From the NCBI GenBank assembly GCA_035771175.1, contig CM069592.1, positions 38,270,198 through 38,334,197 on the forward strand: a stretch of DNA of 64,000 bases, read 5' to 3'. The notes beneath the pieces are model-generated. The model was not told the origin of the DNA. It saw only the letters and a program-made list of their open reading frames with translations, and did not search any database. Each line of letters opens with the position of its first letter. The first letter of the stretch is position 1. Made by a program: the position numbers and the translations under genes. Of this stretch, positions 48,672 through 62,199 are shown piece after piece. The stretch is from Paratinospora sagittata (taxonomy: Eukaryota > Streptophyta > Magnoliopsida > Ranunculales > Menispermaceae).

Positions 48672-51600
48672 TCAGACATTAAAAATCATAGAGGAAAAAT
48701 TAAAAAAAAAAAACTTGCCATTCTCAGTGATAATGATTTTAGGGTCATTATATCTATCCTTCAAATACAACAGCACCTCTCTCAACCCATCAGGATAAAT
48801 ATAAAAGTTGTCAGTTATACGAGGAGGCTGCAATATTAAATGAAAAAATATTAAAAAAAAAATCAGAATATATATGGGCAAAAAAAAAAATTTCTAAATT
48901 ATATATAAAAAAGTGATCTTAATTACCAGTGGCCCTATGAGATTTCCATCTTTGTCCTCCACTGTGGACACATATATATGAAAAAAAAATTAAAAAATCC
49001 AGTCATTAATCACAAATTAGCTGAAATTTATAATATATATATAATTGAAATTAATTAATATAACTTCAATTATAAAAGTGATCATCAAGATGAATAAAAA
49101 GTTAGGTTTATTTCATGCATAACAATTATTAATGTACCTGACTCTACAGCATGTCGATAAGCAGCATAACTAGTATACTCTGGGAACGGAGATATTGGCA
49201 CGTGTTTTGCGTATCTCGAGGTATAGTAATTGAGGCCAATAAAATCATAGGTCCCTTTTAGCATTTCTTTCTCTTCATTAGTAAAATGAGGTAAAGCATC
49301 CCTCACTAGAGATCTCATGGCAAAAGGGTAATCTCCATACACCAAAGGATCCAACATCCTACAAACAATTAATACACAAATATGATTTAGATTAAAAAAA
49401 GAAGAAGAAATAATTATTTTAATTAAAACTATTTCACCAAATAGTAGTAGAGGAGGGATTGATTAATTAATTAATTAATTAATTAATAGGGTTTGTTGCA
49501 CATGAAAGAGAGAATACAATCATAAAAAAAAAAAAAATAATAATGTTTATTTTGTTATTATATATAATGATGGTTAAAAGTAAATTACTTTTAATTAATT
49601 ACCATGCATTCATGAAGTCATTAGCCCTAACAGCAGCTTCTTCATCAGAGGGCTGATTTTCAGTGTGAGGCAAAAACCACAGACCCACAACTGAAATACC
49701 AATTTCTCCACCTTGTTGAGCCTTGAAAAAATCATTCATTAAACACATAAATCAGCACTAAAAAATAAATTAATAATAACCTTTTAAAACAAGTAGCTAG
49801 CCAGAATTACTTGCAGTTATTATTATTAATAATCTTTTCTTTTCTTTTTTTGGCAAAAAAAAATTGATTAAGAGTTAGCAATCAGGGTTAAAGATTGATT
49901 AAGACTAGATCCAAAATATATATATATGATCTACTGATACTTGTCCACTCATCTAATTAATTGTTGAAGTATATATCCATATATTACTAATTCAATTCAG
50001 GGTACTTAATTAAAATTAAAAATAAGATATAAAAAATACTTTCTGAAACCAGACTTAGTTTCTATAATAAACATAACAAAGTAATTATTAATAAGAATTA
50101 CCTGATAGTTTTCCTTGTAGCGTTTAGCAGCAGCAGCATGGCATAGAATGATGTTATGGCCAACAATAAATGGATCAGTTACCATATTACCAGGTGGACT
50201 AAGATTCACAGTAAATCCACCTCCAGCGTAATTTTGCGGCTCATTAATCGTGGTCCAGTGCTTAACTTTATCCCCGAAATTCTTGAAGCAAATATCCGCA
50301 TAATCTTTGAAATCATTTCTGAAAAACATATCATATCATCAATTTATATCAAATTTTCTATAGCTAGTAGCTAGAATATATAAATCATGAAGAAGAAGAA
50401 GAAGAAGAAGAAGAAAACGACGACGATGCATGGACTCCTACACAATTTCTTTGCTCAAAAATGCTCTGTACTTGTCGAGGAGAGCTTGAGGTGCGTCGAA
50501 GTGAAATAATGTAACAATAGGTGTTATTCCTGCATGATTAATTAATTTATACAAGATTTACAAAGTTAATTAAAAGAAACATGAAGTAATTAAGTAAAAG
50601 GGTCATGTTGAAAAATAGTTAAACTTGAGTTTTAATTTAACTAAATATTCTCACCATTATCCACTAGTTCTTGGAAAAATTTGTTGTAGAAGTCAATCCC
50701 TTCCTGGTTTATCCCACCACTTAACTTCCCGGCTGATCAATGGATTCAAGCGTATACATATGTATAATAATAATAAACTGATAATTAGCAAATTAAGGGT
50801 CATATCATATATATATATATTTAACAAACTACATAATTAATTTTAATTTGCAAAATCACAATGTAATTAAGTACTAGCTAGGAGGAAGAAGAAGATCATA
50901 CTAGGTAGGATTCTGCTCCAAGAAATTGACATCCTATAAGCATTCAAACCTGCATCCTTCAAAGCCTTAACATCCTCCTGCAGTTTTTAATTACCTATTA
51001 ATTAACATATATATTTTCCATAGTACCCTTGAATAATTTTAATGAATAATATGCAACTCCAAGAAAGTTAATTTAAACCACTAGATGGATCACCCTAATA
51101 TTTGAACCACTATTTGATATAGTTTTTGCAGAAAAGCATGTTATTTCAAAAGGTGTTGATAAAGAAAAAATATTTTTTGAAAAAGTTGGTCTTATATCAT
51201 CTTCTAATAATAAAAGTAAGCGACGTTTTCAAACGCCTCAAAAATGATTTTTGATTCAAAAGCACTATATAAAAGTTCAACCAAATAGAGCTTTAGTATA
51301 TATACACAATTCATGTGTAATTAATTAACCTTGTACTTGTTGTAAGAGTCAGCTCCCTTATCAGCTCCTGGTGCTGAAGAAAAAAATAAAAAAACATATA
51401 AACATTTTAGAGTAGTTATATTCTAACAAATTAGCAAGATACTGCACGTCAAATATCAAAAGAACATATATAACATAATAAATCAAGATTAATTAAGTTT
51501 TGTACTGGCAGGATCATCAATCATCCTATCCCAAGAACTGGGTCCTCTTCCTCCTTCAGTCCCTGATCCTTCTGTCTGCACCAATTCAATCAACCACCCA

Positions 51601-52047
51601 AGTTGAGAAAATTAAAGATAATAATAATTATAACTGAGAATTGGAATCAACTAATCACATATAAGATATATTAATATATATTATAACAGAAAAACCAAAG
51701 AAATTAATAAAGTAGACCTGAAGTGCAGAAGTGGAGGCTCCAAAAAAGAATTCAGGTGGAAAATCCTTTCTTTTAAGCTGATCAGCAACATCAGATTTTT
51801 TTCCCCCTGTGGGAATTACAGTCTTAACAACGCCTCCTACTACAGAAGATAAGATGTCTCTTTCTCTGCAACTCACTGAGAAATAAGGACTAGTAGAACT
51901 TTTACAACTCTTTCTAAAAGAAGGAATAACTCTGATCACTTGTCCTCCAAGAAAATTATTATTATTATTTTGTAATTTTCTCACATAATTCAGTTGAATC
52001 TGAGAAGGGACTCTCAGAGACCCTACTGCTGAAGAAAAAAGTGCCAT
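47799..52047 (-). CDS. Plastid-type GH1 beta-glucosidase, copy 2
   Basis: Same 13-exon structure as copy 1: 51718-52047, 51506-51575, 51330-51373, 50902-50977, 50655-50732, 50442-50529, 50102-50318, 49603-49721, 49138-49358, 48927-48961, 48719-48827, 48434-48542 and 47799-47976; total 1674 bp, 557 aa. Catalytic TTINEPQNY and ITENG are intact, and the glucose-binding motif again reads WSLMDCMEV. The N-terminus ([20 protein letters not shown]…FSVSC) resembles a plastid transit peptide and is probably the ancestral form of the family. The C-terminus is four residues longer than copy 1 (…FLTQKKH). Intron 11 uses a GC donor (GCAAGT), as in copy 1. The next intron holds a long (TA)n microsatellite. 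Probably functional. Confidence 0.9.
48594..48667. repeat. (TA)n microsatellite
   Basis: About 36 uninterrupted TA units in the intron between exons 11 and 12 of beta-glucosidase copy 2. Shorter TA runs occur in the corresponding and neighbouring introns of copy 1. Confidence 0.95.
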
Positions 52048-53694
52048 GAAGAAGAAGAAGAAGAAGAGACACTTTAATTTTTGCAGTAATAACTACTGCA
52101 AATGGGGCCTTTAATTTATAGGGAATCAGGTCAAATTAAGCATGGTGCCCGGAAGTTAAGGATTATTAATTTGAGTGAAGCCCCATGTGACTAATTAATT
52201 AATCAATTAGCATGATCTTGTCTGGGCTCTTGTGATTTGATCTTATACTAATAAACCTGCCCCCGTTCTAATTCACCAGCAATATTAAATCTCATTAAAT
52301 CCATCTAGGACGTCAGCCTTGTTTTCTTTATGTTTTGAAGGTTTAGTGGCTAGCTCCATCTCAATTTTATTTATTTTTTTAGAAAAATGTATCAAGAACC
52401 TACTTGTTAACAATTGGAAAGTAAACTACATTGTGATTGATGCATTAAAAAAATTCAAGATAGTCTTGAAAAAAACAAAATTTATATATATTTGTAAAGT
52501 CCAAGCATAGGTTGTAGTAAAGAAACCTTATAAATATAACTATATAAGGTATAGCATAAAAAAATATATATATAAAAAGATGTAAAATAAATATTAATAA
52601 AGAAGAAAAAGGTAAGCCCGATGTAGTTAGAGAAAGACTTAGTTAAATTGAATTGAGTAATTGAAAACTGAAAAAAGACAACTAAAAAAGAAATTAAATG
52701 GATCAATTTGAAGCTTATTCAAAACCTTGTAAAGTGTTTTCCTTTTTGTTTATAATAAGAATATTGTAGTTTTTGTTTAATTTGACATCCATACATCTCC
52801 AACAAAGATGTATCATATCTATATATAATTAAGATAAATCTTAATGCAAGAGCTTGTTTTATTGTGACAAAGAAATCATGGATTCAAGTCCAAAAACAAT
52901 CTCTCTAACATGATGAAAGTAATGTTGAGTATATTTGAGTATGGCTTTTCTTTTGTATATATTTATCAAATTAATTAATGTGTCTACCGCTAATACGGAC
53001 ACGAGGGAGGACGTCTAAAATTATTCAAAATACATATCCAAAAATATATCTAAGTTAATTTGACAATACACTACATTATGAAAGAGAAGAAAAAAAAAAC
53101 ACCCTGCCACCACTCATCTTATACTGCATTAACATATGTATAATTTTAGATATAATTTTTGAATCGTGAAATCATTTATGAATACGTAACTCGAAATAAT
53201 GTCATTTATATAAATTAATGGATATTATCTCACTTCTAACTAGATACACGAACAATCCATATTAAAAGTTCTAGAAATCTTTTACTGTAAAATAACATGT
53301 AGTGTGATTCGCATGAGAGTTTAATTTAATGCATGTGTTGGACACATCATTGCTTTTGAATAGTATTTAAATGTATTAATGTTGCATAAAATTCATCATG
53401 CAAAGACTTCTACCTTTTATTTTATTTTTATAGATTTTATAAGGCCAAAATACACCATATCACTTTCATAATCTTATTATGATTTTGACTCTCACATGTT
53501 TAGATCTTCTCTTGCATGCACGCCTAATCATCTATATATACTTAACATTGCTATATGATTTAAAAAAAAAAAAAAACATTGCTATTTTTCTAATGAGTAA
53601 AAGGAAAAAAAAAAAATAAACGAGGACCAATCATGCTTTATTGCACAGATCAGCTGGTAAAAAATCAGATGATTGAAGTGATTGTGTCACGACG
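52048..53694. repeat. Beta-glucosidase upstream region, duplicated at 56,620-58,160
   Basis: Promoter of copy 2 followed by sequence collinear with 56,620 onward: ATGGTGCCCGGAANTTAAGG, CCCCATGTGACTAATTAATT, TTGTTTTCTTTATGTTTTGA, AAATATTAATAAAGAAGAAA, TTAATGTTGCATAAAATTCA. A tRNA-like/SINE-like stretch (ATTGTGACAAAGAAATCATG…GATTCAAGTCC, ~52,860-52,900) is shared too. No gene. Confidence 0.7.
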
Positions 53695-55865
53695 CCCATG
53701 ACGTAGGCTGACGTCATGACCGGCACAGTATACTATACACTGTACATACCCATATACAGTATATAATACACTGTCAGCCTTCACGTATTCTCTCAATCCT
53801 TCCCAAATCTACAGAATTTTTTTTTTCTTTTTATACCACAAATCAAATCACATCAACTATCTATAGATAATCATTCCACTCACATTCATTCCATTCATTC
53901 CACAAATTAAATTCTCACCTGATGATCAATATCTATGATCATCTCATTCCATCCTCTCAAGCATTATCTAAGATTACCACAACCCATCTAGGTGATAATA
54001 CATCACAATTTCATTTCCTCATCTAATATCTTAAGCTATATATATGCCCACACATCCCATCTACATGATAATACGTATATATATAACGTGTGATAAGTAT
54101 ACATATCAAAATAACAAAAGCTATTTCCTCCAAGCCAACATACACATATCAGACTCACTCACCGAGTTTCCTTTTCCCTTCGACTCAATACCTGAAATAT
54201 TGGAGGAATTAGGGTGAGCAAACAACAGCTCAGTGAATATAGTTCTTGAGATGGCAATTATATACATTTAAAGAAATATGACATTTAAACTCATTTCAAA
54301 CATTTATTCAACACATGCATCGTTCAACGAATATATCATACATGTCAACAACATAAATTTCATGCTTTTCAATCATACAATGCACAATCTCCCTCCTCCG
54401 CAAGGCATGAGAGCGGGTCTAACCCTTGTATGGCCGTACAAGGTAGCCACAACCTCTCATTACCCAAGTAACAGTCATTTCAAGGGTCGCAACCCTTGTT
54501 AGGACAGGCCACTGACAATGAGGACTCGCAAAACCTCATCCGGGTCTAATTCCTAACGAAATGACGATGAGGAATCGCAAAGCCTCATCATTACAAACTC
54601 CACATGCTAAAAACAGTTTGCATGATCCATAAAACTCAATGCAGTTGTAATATCACATGCATACAATCGAACAGTTTATATGCGTACAATGCCATACAAA
54701 AACCAAATCAAGAGAACTATACTCACAGTACAACACGTTCAACTTAAACCCAATCATCGTTGCTTTCGAGTCCAGCTCCAAGTTAAATCCAATTAATTTC
54801 ACCTGTTATAATCACTCCATGATTCAATTTCATGTATTCAAATCTAATTACATCTTTAATGTCTCAACTCACTTCAAATCACTACTAATAAATTCATTTA
54901 GGACTCAAAAGCAGTTATCTCGTTTCTATAAACTCAAACCGAGGTTTCATTGGGTTCACATCACTGGTCACATCACTGTGCACAGTACGATTCACATCAC
55001 TGATCAATGTCACTATTCACTATTCACTGTACACTATTCGCTATTTTACTGTGCACTATTCACTATTCATTACTATTCATCCGAAAGATATATATTGTAT
55101 TAAAATTGTCAAACGGTCTCCAAAACGCATGAAATCGAATCTAACCACAGATTCGAAGTCCCGACAGTCCAGGGAGTATTTTTCTACCTTCCTAGCTGAT
55201 TTTTTATTCACGTTGGGGTCAAAACCCCAATTTGTCAAAACGCCGTAAAACGGCTCCAATAGTCAAAATCACTCCCCTAAAATCATCACATCTAGCTTAG
55301 ATAGTAATTTTACGAAGAAATAGCGTGAAAATCACTTACCGGCGGTCCGAATTTCATTCGAATCGCGCTTCCCCATTTTCTTCTTCTCCTCCTTCTCCGT
55401 CTTCCTCTCTGCTTCTTTCTTTCCCGAAACTTCTGCACCTCCTTCTTATCTTTTCAATTTTTTTTTTTTTTTTATTCCATACAAAATACTATTCATTTGG
55501 TACTGTCCACTGAATAGTACCAAATGAACAGTAACTTTAATCTTATTTTAAATTTTCTTCCTTTATTCATATTTTTCTTCTTCTATACACTCAATCCACA
55601 TAATTCAACTCCAAACTAAGCACCATACACACGTATATTTGGCTCATACGTCTAAACTACGTGTATTATCACGCGTATATTTAGCTCCTACATATAAAAT
55701 ACGTGTATTAACAAACATATAACAAACATATAATGAGCTCCAATACATAAAATACGTGTATTAACAAACGTATATTGAGCTCCTATATATAAAATATGTG
55801 TATTATTCATCTCGATATACGTGTATGTCAACGTATGTATTTACGTAAATTTACGGGGTGTTACA
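53695..55865 (+). mobile_element. Solo LTR (2.17 kb) with 5 bp target duplication
   Basis: Starts TGTCACGACGCCC and ends ACGGGGTGTTACA, the TG…CA termini of a large Gypsy-type LTR. GATTG at 53690-53694 is repeated exactly at 55866-55870. No internal retroviral coding region, PBS or polypurine tract is present, as expected after LTR-LTR recombination. The orientation is nominal. The interior has a CACTATTCACTATTCAC-type low-complexity tract (~54,960-55,080). Confidence 0.85.
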
Positions 55866-56164
55866 GATTGCATTTCAAATAATTGAAAAATGTAAGACAA
55901 TATTAATAATATCAAATGTTGAGCCGTAAGATTGGAAGGACACTGAGCAAACGAGTTTGGTTCCAACTCACCTTATTTCATCTGCCCTATTTGTCAAATC
56001 TTACACTAATATAAAAAAATAAAAAAAATACTATCAAATTTATAATATGATAAATAACAAGTAGTGAGTCATGTGAAAAGAAATTATCACATTCAAAATT
56101 TTATTTATCTTTTATAGCGCAAAATTTTTGATAGCCTCCTTATCTTATATTACTAATAATTAAA

Positions 56165-56380
56165 AATAACTAATAAGGAGTTGGTTCATTGATTCAGTTA
56201 GTAAACTACGAGATATAGTTGAGGGACTCATCATAAGTTCGAGCCCGCTTTCGTCTATTTTGTTGAGAGAGAGGTATCATTGTCCCTATAAATTTTCAAA
56301 TCCAAAAGAATTTGTTTCGCCCTAAAAGAGAGGAGGGGTATACGGGCCGATTGCCTGAAAATTACTACCAAAAAAAAAAT
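56165..56380 (+). mobile_element. tRNA-derived SINE with poly(A) tail
   Basis: GGTTCATTGATTCAGTTAGT (A-box region), B-box-like AAGTTCGAGCCCG (~56,236-56,250), a body of ~130 bp and a terminal poly(A) run (56,370-56,379). Related short sequences TAATTAAAAATAACTA and TTAGTTAGAAATAATTA flank it, a possible but degenerate target duplication. Confidence 0.6.
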
Positions 56381-56619
56381 TAGTTAGAAATAATTAAATT
56401 AAAATAAAATTATTCAACCCTTTGGTAGCTCTCTATAAAGGTTAAGTTTCAAGGGTACTTATTTAGTGATTCTATGTTAATTTGATTGACACATTTTGCT
56501 TATTATTACATGTACTCTTCTATTATAAAGTTTAATTAATTTTAGAAATTGATCAATTACATCATATTATTTTCAATGAATAAGGATTATTATTAATTAG
56601 TATTAATATAATTTTTTCA

Positions 56620-58180
56620 AGTTAATCATGGTGCCCGGAACTTAAGGATTATTAATTTTAGTGCAGCCAGCAGCCCCATGTGACTAATTAATTAATCAAT
56701 TGTCATGATCTAATTGTTGTGATTTGATCTTATACTAATCAACCCGCCCATTCTAATTCACCGGCATTATTAAATCTCATTATATATATCTATATTGGTC
56801 AGCTTTGTTTTCTTTATGTTTTGAAGGTACTACATTGAGATTGATGCATTAAATAAATATAAGATAGTCTTAAAAACAGCAAAATGTATACTTGTAAAGT
56901 CCAAGCTTTTTTTTTTTTTAATACAAGGCTATTGGTTGCAGTAAAGAAACCTTAGAAATATAAGGTATAGTATAAAAACATATATAAAAAGATGAAAAAT
57001 AAAATAAAATAAATATTAATAAAGAAGAAAAAGGCAAGCCCGTGAAAAAGGTTACATGAGTTGAGTTGAGTTGAGTAATTGAAAAATGAAACAAGACAAA
57101 ACTAAAAAAGAAATTAAGGGATCAATTGAAGTTTATTAAAAACCTTGTTAAGTATTTTTCCTTTTTGTGTATAAGAATATGGTAGTTTTTTCATGATAGA
57201 TTGATTAATTAAGAATCCTCTAGTAAGGGTTTTTAATCCTATATATCTTTTTCATGATTTATTATTTGATGTTGTAGATAATTTCAGATATGTGGGGAAT
57301 CAAGTAATTAAGTAAAATAAGCCATCCACCACCAAACCATAACGATCAAACCATAACGATATGATACATACTCTACACCTCAACAAAGATGTATCATATA
57401 TATCTATATATAAGTAAGATGGGTCTTAATGGAATGGTTGTGCTTGTTTTATTATGACAAAAAGGTCATAGGTTCAATCCATAACGAACAATCCATCTTA
57501 TATATAATTAAGATGGCTGCTCACCTCTCTCTCTCTCTCTCTCTCCGCTCTGCTTCTCTTTTGTCGGGCAGCTCTTCCTTCTCTATTGCCGATTGATTTT
57601 CTCTAGACAATGGTCAAGGATTTTTTTTTATTGTAGTTGTTTGTTTTATTTTTTGTTTGGTTGCGAGGGTGTTGCCCTTTTGTTGTCGGATTCGTCCGTT
57701 GTTATCAGTGTTAATCGATGTTGTTGAGCCATTGAGTTCATTATTGGTCTTTGGTACCATAAATTTACAGAATTTTTAAAGCTCTTTGGTAGTCTTTGAT
57801 ATTTTTTTTAATGTTGTGCTTATATTGTTCAAAGAATAATATCTATCTATAGGCAGGTTGTTTTCCATGTAATTTTTCATGAAAGGAAACTTTATCTTTG
57901 AAAAAAAAAAAAAAAAATTCATACTGCATTAAAAGACTAAAGTAATAAATGAATGTGAACTAAAAGGTCTAGAAATCTTTTATTGTAAAATAATATGTAG
58001 TGTTATTCGCATGCGAGTTTAATTTAATGGGTATGGAAAGCAAGTGAACTTTTAATGTTGGGCATGGCATTGCCTTCCAATGGTATTTAATTATATTAAT
58101 GTTGCATAAAATTCATCATGCAAAGACTTCTCTATATATATATATTTAGATTTTATAAGGCACTGGCAATATACCATGTT
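56620..58180. repeat. Second copy of the beta-glucosidase upstream region
   Basis: Collinear with 52,130-53,450 but without a gene start attached. It includes a SINE-like stretch at 57,420-57,490 (…GGTCATAGGTTCAATCC) shared with 52,840. It is interrupted by an extra insertion (57,505-57,917) not found in the first copy. Confidence 0.7.
57505..57917 (+). mobile_element. Poly(A)-tailed insertion (retroposon-like)
   Basis: Sequence absent from the homologous flank at 52,910. It begins at a CT-rich tract ((CT)9 near 57,527) and ends in an ~18 bp poly(A) run at 57,900-57,917. No coding similarity recognised; it could be a SINE/LINE 3' end or a retrocopied transcript. Confidence 0.4.
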
Positions 58181-59240
58181 AGTTTAATCAACGCCGATGA
58201 ATGATGAGGCAGAGAGAATAAGATGATTTGGGACTCGTCAAAGTGCTGAAAAAGTCACCAGAGATTAATAATCTGAGAGAGAAAAATAAGAGAAAATAGG
58301 CTATTAAAAGGAACATCGGTGTGGTGTCGGTCGAAGACCTTCTGATACCTAAGTTTATTCAGAGCTCCGTAAAGTTAATAATACTAAACTGGGTCGAGAG
58401 TTGCTTATCTTTTCTTTAGAGTTTATGGCCTTTTTATAAAGAAGGTTGGAGTAAAATATAAAAAGATGTAAAGATGGAAAAAAAATATAAGCTATTGGTT
58501 GCAGTGAAGAAACCTTAGAAATATTCGGTATAGTATAAAAATATATATAAAAAGATGAAAAATAAAATAAAATAAATATTAATAAAGAAGAAAAAGCAAG
58601 CCCCATGAAAACCTCAAGTGTGAGGTTTTACTCCAAAAGGCCTCAGAACTAATAAAAATGAAATCTTAACTTATATTTTATGTGATAAATTTATTTATAT
58701 CCGATGTAAAATTATTATTTTGATTCACACATACTCAACAAATCTCTACTTTGGACCGAAATCTAACTTCATCATGATCACACCGCACGATTTAGGTAAG
58801 ATCAACTATCAGCATTATCTCAATGAGAAAGAACTCGATGAACTATCTGTGACCATGAGCATACCCGCGTGCTTTACCTTGACATACGTGTTTTACAGCC
58901 AAACTATTAGCCCTGATACCACTTATTAGACAGGCCTGAATTTCTATTAGTATCGATATTGTCTCCAACTTAATCACATTTAGGCTCAAGTGTAGGGTTC
59001 TACTCTAAAAGGCTTTAGTACTAATGACAATAAAATCTCAACATATATTTTATGTGATAAACTTACTTATATCTGATGTGAAACTATTATTTTGTTTTAC
59101 ACATACCTAACACTTTATTGAACTGGTAAAAATCTATGAGCATGTTAGATTTTTGATTAAATGATGATTGAAGTAATTTCATTTCAATTAATTGAAAAAT
59201 GTAATGCAATAATAAGCATTATTAATAATATCTAATGTTG
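58181..59240. other. Spacer with LTR-like fragment and local direct repeats
   Basis: 58,190-58,450 is foreign to the duplicated flank and contains GTCGGTCGAAGACCTTCTGA, TACCTAAG, a phrase resembling copia LTR fragments. 58,610-58,735 and 58,985-59,110 are ~125 bp direct repeats (shared GTGATAAANTTANTTATAT, CTCAAGTGTNNGGTT, CACACATAC). No gene. Confidence 0.45.
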
Positions 59241-59249
59241 AGCAATAAG

Positions 59250-59625
59250 ATTGGAAGGATGAGCTAGCGTGCGACCATTTCAGGATCCGAGAAAGACGGT
59301 TGGTTGGAACACCGAGCAGACACTCGAGACAATCTGGCCAAAACCACCCCGAAGAAGAACCTATACGAGACCCACACCCGAGTAGTAGTACGATATATTA
59401 GCCGATATCATCAGCCAGGACTAAGGACCTTCAGTTATAAATACCACCTAATCCTTATTAGAGAGATAAGTAATTAATTATTTCAATTAATGCTAAGTTA
59501 ATCTTGAAGAGAGTTTGACTTAAGCTTTAGAGGGTATGTGGCCGGTACTACACACCAGTACTCTTCACGATTTTTTGTCTACACCACAGGTTCGAGGAGT
59601 CTAGCTCGTGGTGAAGCGACAAGTT
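59250..59625. mobile_element. Probable LTR/TRIM remnant
   Basis: Comparison with 55,930-55,960 (AGATTGGAAGGA…GAGC…GAGTTTGGTTCCA) shows ~370 bp inserted here. The inserted sequence contains a TATA box TTATAAATACC (59,435-59,445), a transcription-leader-like stretch and a terminal TTTGTCTACACCACA, as in an LTR. Exact ends not resolved. Confidence 0.45.
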
Positions 59626-60837
59626 TGGTTCCAGCTCATCTTATTTTATGATCCACCCATTCTTATGTTGATCAAACCTTGTACAAATACCAAAAAATTG
59701 CTATCAAGTTTATAATATATAATATGATAAATAACAAGAAGTAAGTACTACTTGTTAATACACACACATACTCAACCCATGTCTCATCACTTCTTATTAT
59801 ATAAATTTACTACAAAGAGGGAGAAAGCATCTTCCAAAATATTGTAGTTAATTAGTAATATTTTGCAAATGGGACATATATATATATATAAGTAGTGAAA
59901 TGTCAGAGCAAATTGTGCATATTATTATATATTTTGTCATGTTCTATCTTCATGAGGATAAGCTTGAAATTATATTATTCCAATATAATAAAATAAATGC
60001 CACTAAGAAATATTAATTAATTAAGCCTCCTCCATGAATGAACTTGTTTCAATATGACGTCACCATGAGGAAAAGACAAACGTGTGATGTGGATCAATTA
60101 AGCCCATATTTTCCTTCCTACATATCTAGCATAACAATAATATAACATAAACTTTAATATCTCCATACACAAAATCGTCAACCGTATCGACAATTTTGAA
60201 GAAGATATATACAAGATATGTATATGGCTTTAAGATGCATTAACTTCTTAGGAAAGACACCTACACGAACGTTTCGCATGCACCACAGCTGGTGTATATA
60301 TAACAATAACAATGATAATAATAATTATTGTTATTATTATTAATAATGTTATAAATGGAGATGTTATAATGTTTGATGAAGCTCATATGTCAAGGAAGAA
60401 ATCGATATTAACATTGACGATAAAAACAATTATAATTAAAGGCACATCGTTAATTTTAATGATGGATCGATATTCCTTGGCCAAAAGAAGAAAATATAGT
60501 TAGTTTGATGTACATCTAGAGAAGGGAGTATTAATAAACTTAAAATTGTAGCAGGATTAACTATATTAAACTATCAAAATGTTGGAGCTAAATGAATTTT
60601 ATTTTTAGAAAAATGTTTTATATACGCAAGTGTCACCGTCATTTTTTATTTTAGGAATGTGCGTGTATTGCGTAATATCTTCAAATACACAAGCATTCTT
60701 AAAACATCATAGGAATGCTGTCAGTGTCGAAAAATGACATTATCACCTAATATTCATATAGCATTACTCTTATTTTTATATAAATAAATGATTATAGAGG
60801 AACATTTTCATTTGCTTATTAATTAACATTAATTCAT
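59626..60837. other. AT-rich 3' flank of beta-glucosidase copy 3
   Basis: AT-rich sequence with no supported gene. 60,600-60,780 carries ATGTTTTATATACGCAAGTG-type sequence resembling an insert in copy-1 intron 8 (37,745-37,925; shared CACCGTCATTTTT-like and GGAATGTGCGTGTATT-like blocks). Confidence 0.4.
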
Positions 60838-61629
60838 TCATTCCTTGCTTTTCATGAAATCTTGGAACCACCTTGCAGATTTCTCAAATCGTTGTGTATA
60901 AAAGAAGCCAACTTCCATGCAATCCATCAGAGACCATAAAAGAAGCCAACTTCCATGCAATCCATCAGAGACCATACGAAGTATCCATGCACATTTACTC
61001 CACTCCTATAATCATATTGGACACTAAAAATAAAATAATAATTAAAAATATATATTAATTGATATATTTCATTAACACCAATCAACAATTATATTATTGT
61101 TGACACCATATTAATACCAAAACTTCAAAGTCTCATAAATTATGATAAAAAATAAAAAAAAATAAAAAAAACTGCAGATGGGTGTCTATAATATGTTTTG
61201 TGTTTTTCTAAGAGTGCTTTTATATATATTTTTATTTTAATTAACTCAATAAAATAAAATAATCATATAAATTTCTATAGTTAATAGTAAAGATAAGTCT
61301 CTTTAGAAAAGAATAAACGAAAAAGCGATCTTATGCATCCTTTTATTAATAAAAGAATCCATAAGATAAGATCGCATTTTTGTTTGAAAATGGAAATAAC
61401 ATATATAAAAGCAAATTAAAAAGTGAGAAGGGTAAATAGAAAATATATATATATTCTTACTTATTAAAATTAGTCTGTTAATAAATAAGAAATACAATTT
61501 GAAATAATGGGCAAAAATAATCACATCGTGGATACTGGTAGTTAGGTATTGAAAAATGCCTTATTTTTTTTAAAAGAATTTGAATATATGTAGCAATATT
61601 ATTATCATTAAAAATTAAATGTATACATA

Positions 61630-62199
61630 TTAGGGGTGTCAATAGATTGATTCAAACAACGAAATTGAACTGAACCGATGTGTTGTGTTTGGTTTGGTTC
61701 GGTTTGGTTTTTTAATAAGTTCGGTTTACTTTAAGTTTGGGAAAAGTATAAACCGATAGGTTTGATTCGGATTGCGGTTTAAAACTTTAAAAACCGATTT
61801 AAACCGAACCGAACCGATTCTAAAGTTAAAACTATTAATATTTATTTTTAATGTTTCTGATTCTTTTATGATATAAACATTCTCATTAAAAAATTATATA
61901 ACCATTTTTATATAGTAAATATAGTTTTTAAGTTTTTTAAATATGCATTAAAAAAGTTAAAATTACTTTATATACATACATATATAATTAATTATTTTAA
62001 TTTATTTAATGTATGCACATGTAAAATTTTAAACCAATCAACCTAAACCAAACCAAACCAATTATGTTAGGTTCGGTTTGATTTGGTTTGGTAATTCAAA
62101 ATAAACCGATTAAGCTAAATCGAACCAAAATCGATTATATTTGATTTAGTTTAGGTTTAAGCATTAAACCGATTCAAACTGAACCGTCGACAACCCTAA
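61630..62199. mobile_element. MITE in beta-glucosidase copy 3 intron
   Basis: The left end TTAGGGGTGTC (61630) and the right end GACAACCCTAA (to 62199) are terminal inverted repeats. Subterminal GGTTTGGTTCGGTTTGG and its complement (ACCAAACCAAACC) make the ~570 bp element extensively self-complementary. The AT-rich flanks prevent reading a target duplication with certainty. Confidence 0.75.

Noticed and set aside
54657..55103. 148-residue open frame in the solo LTR
   Set aside because: Composed largely of CACTATTCACTGT low-complexity repeats; no gag or pol similarity.
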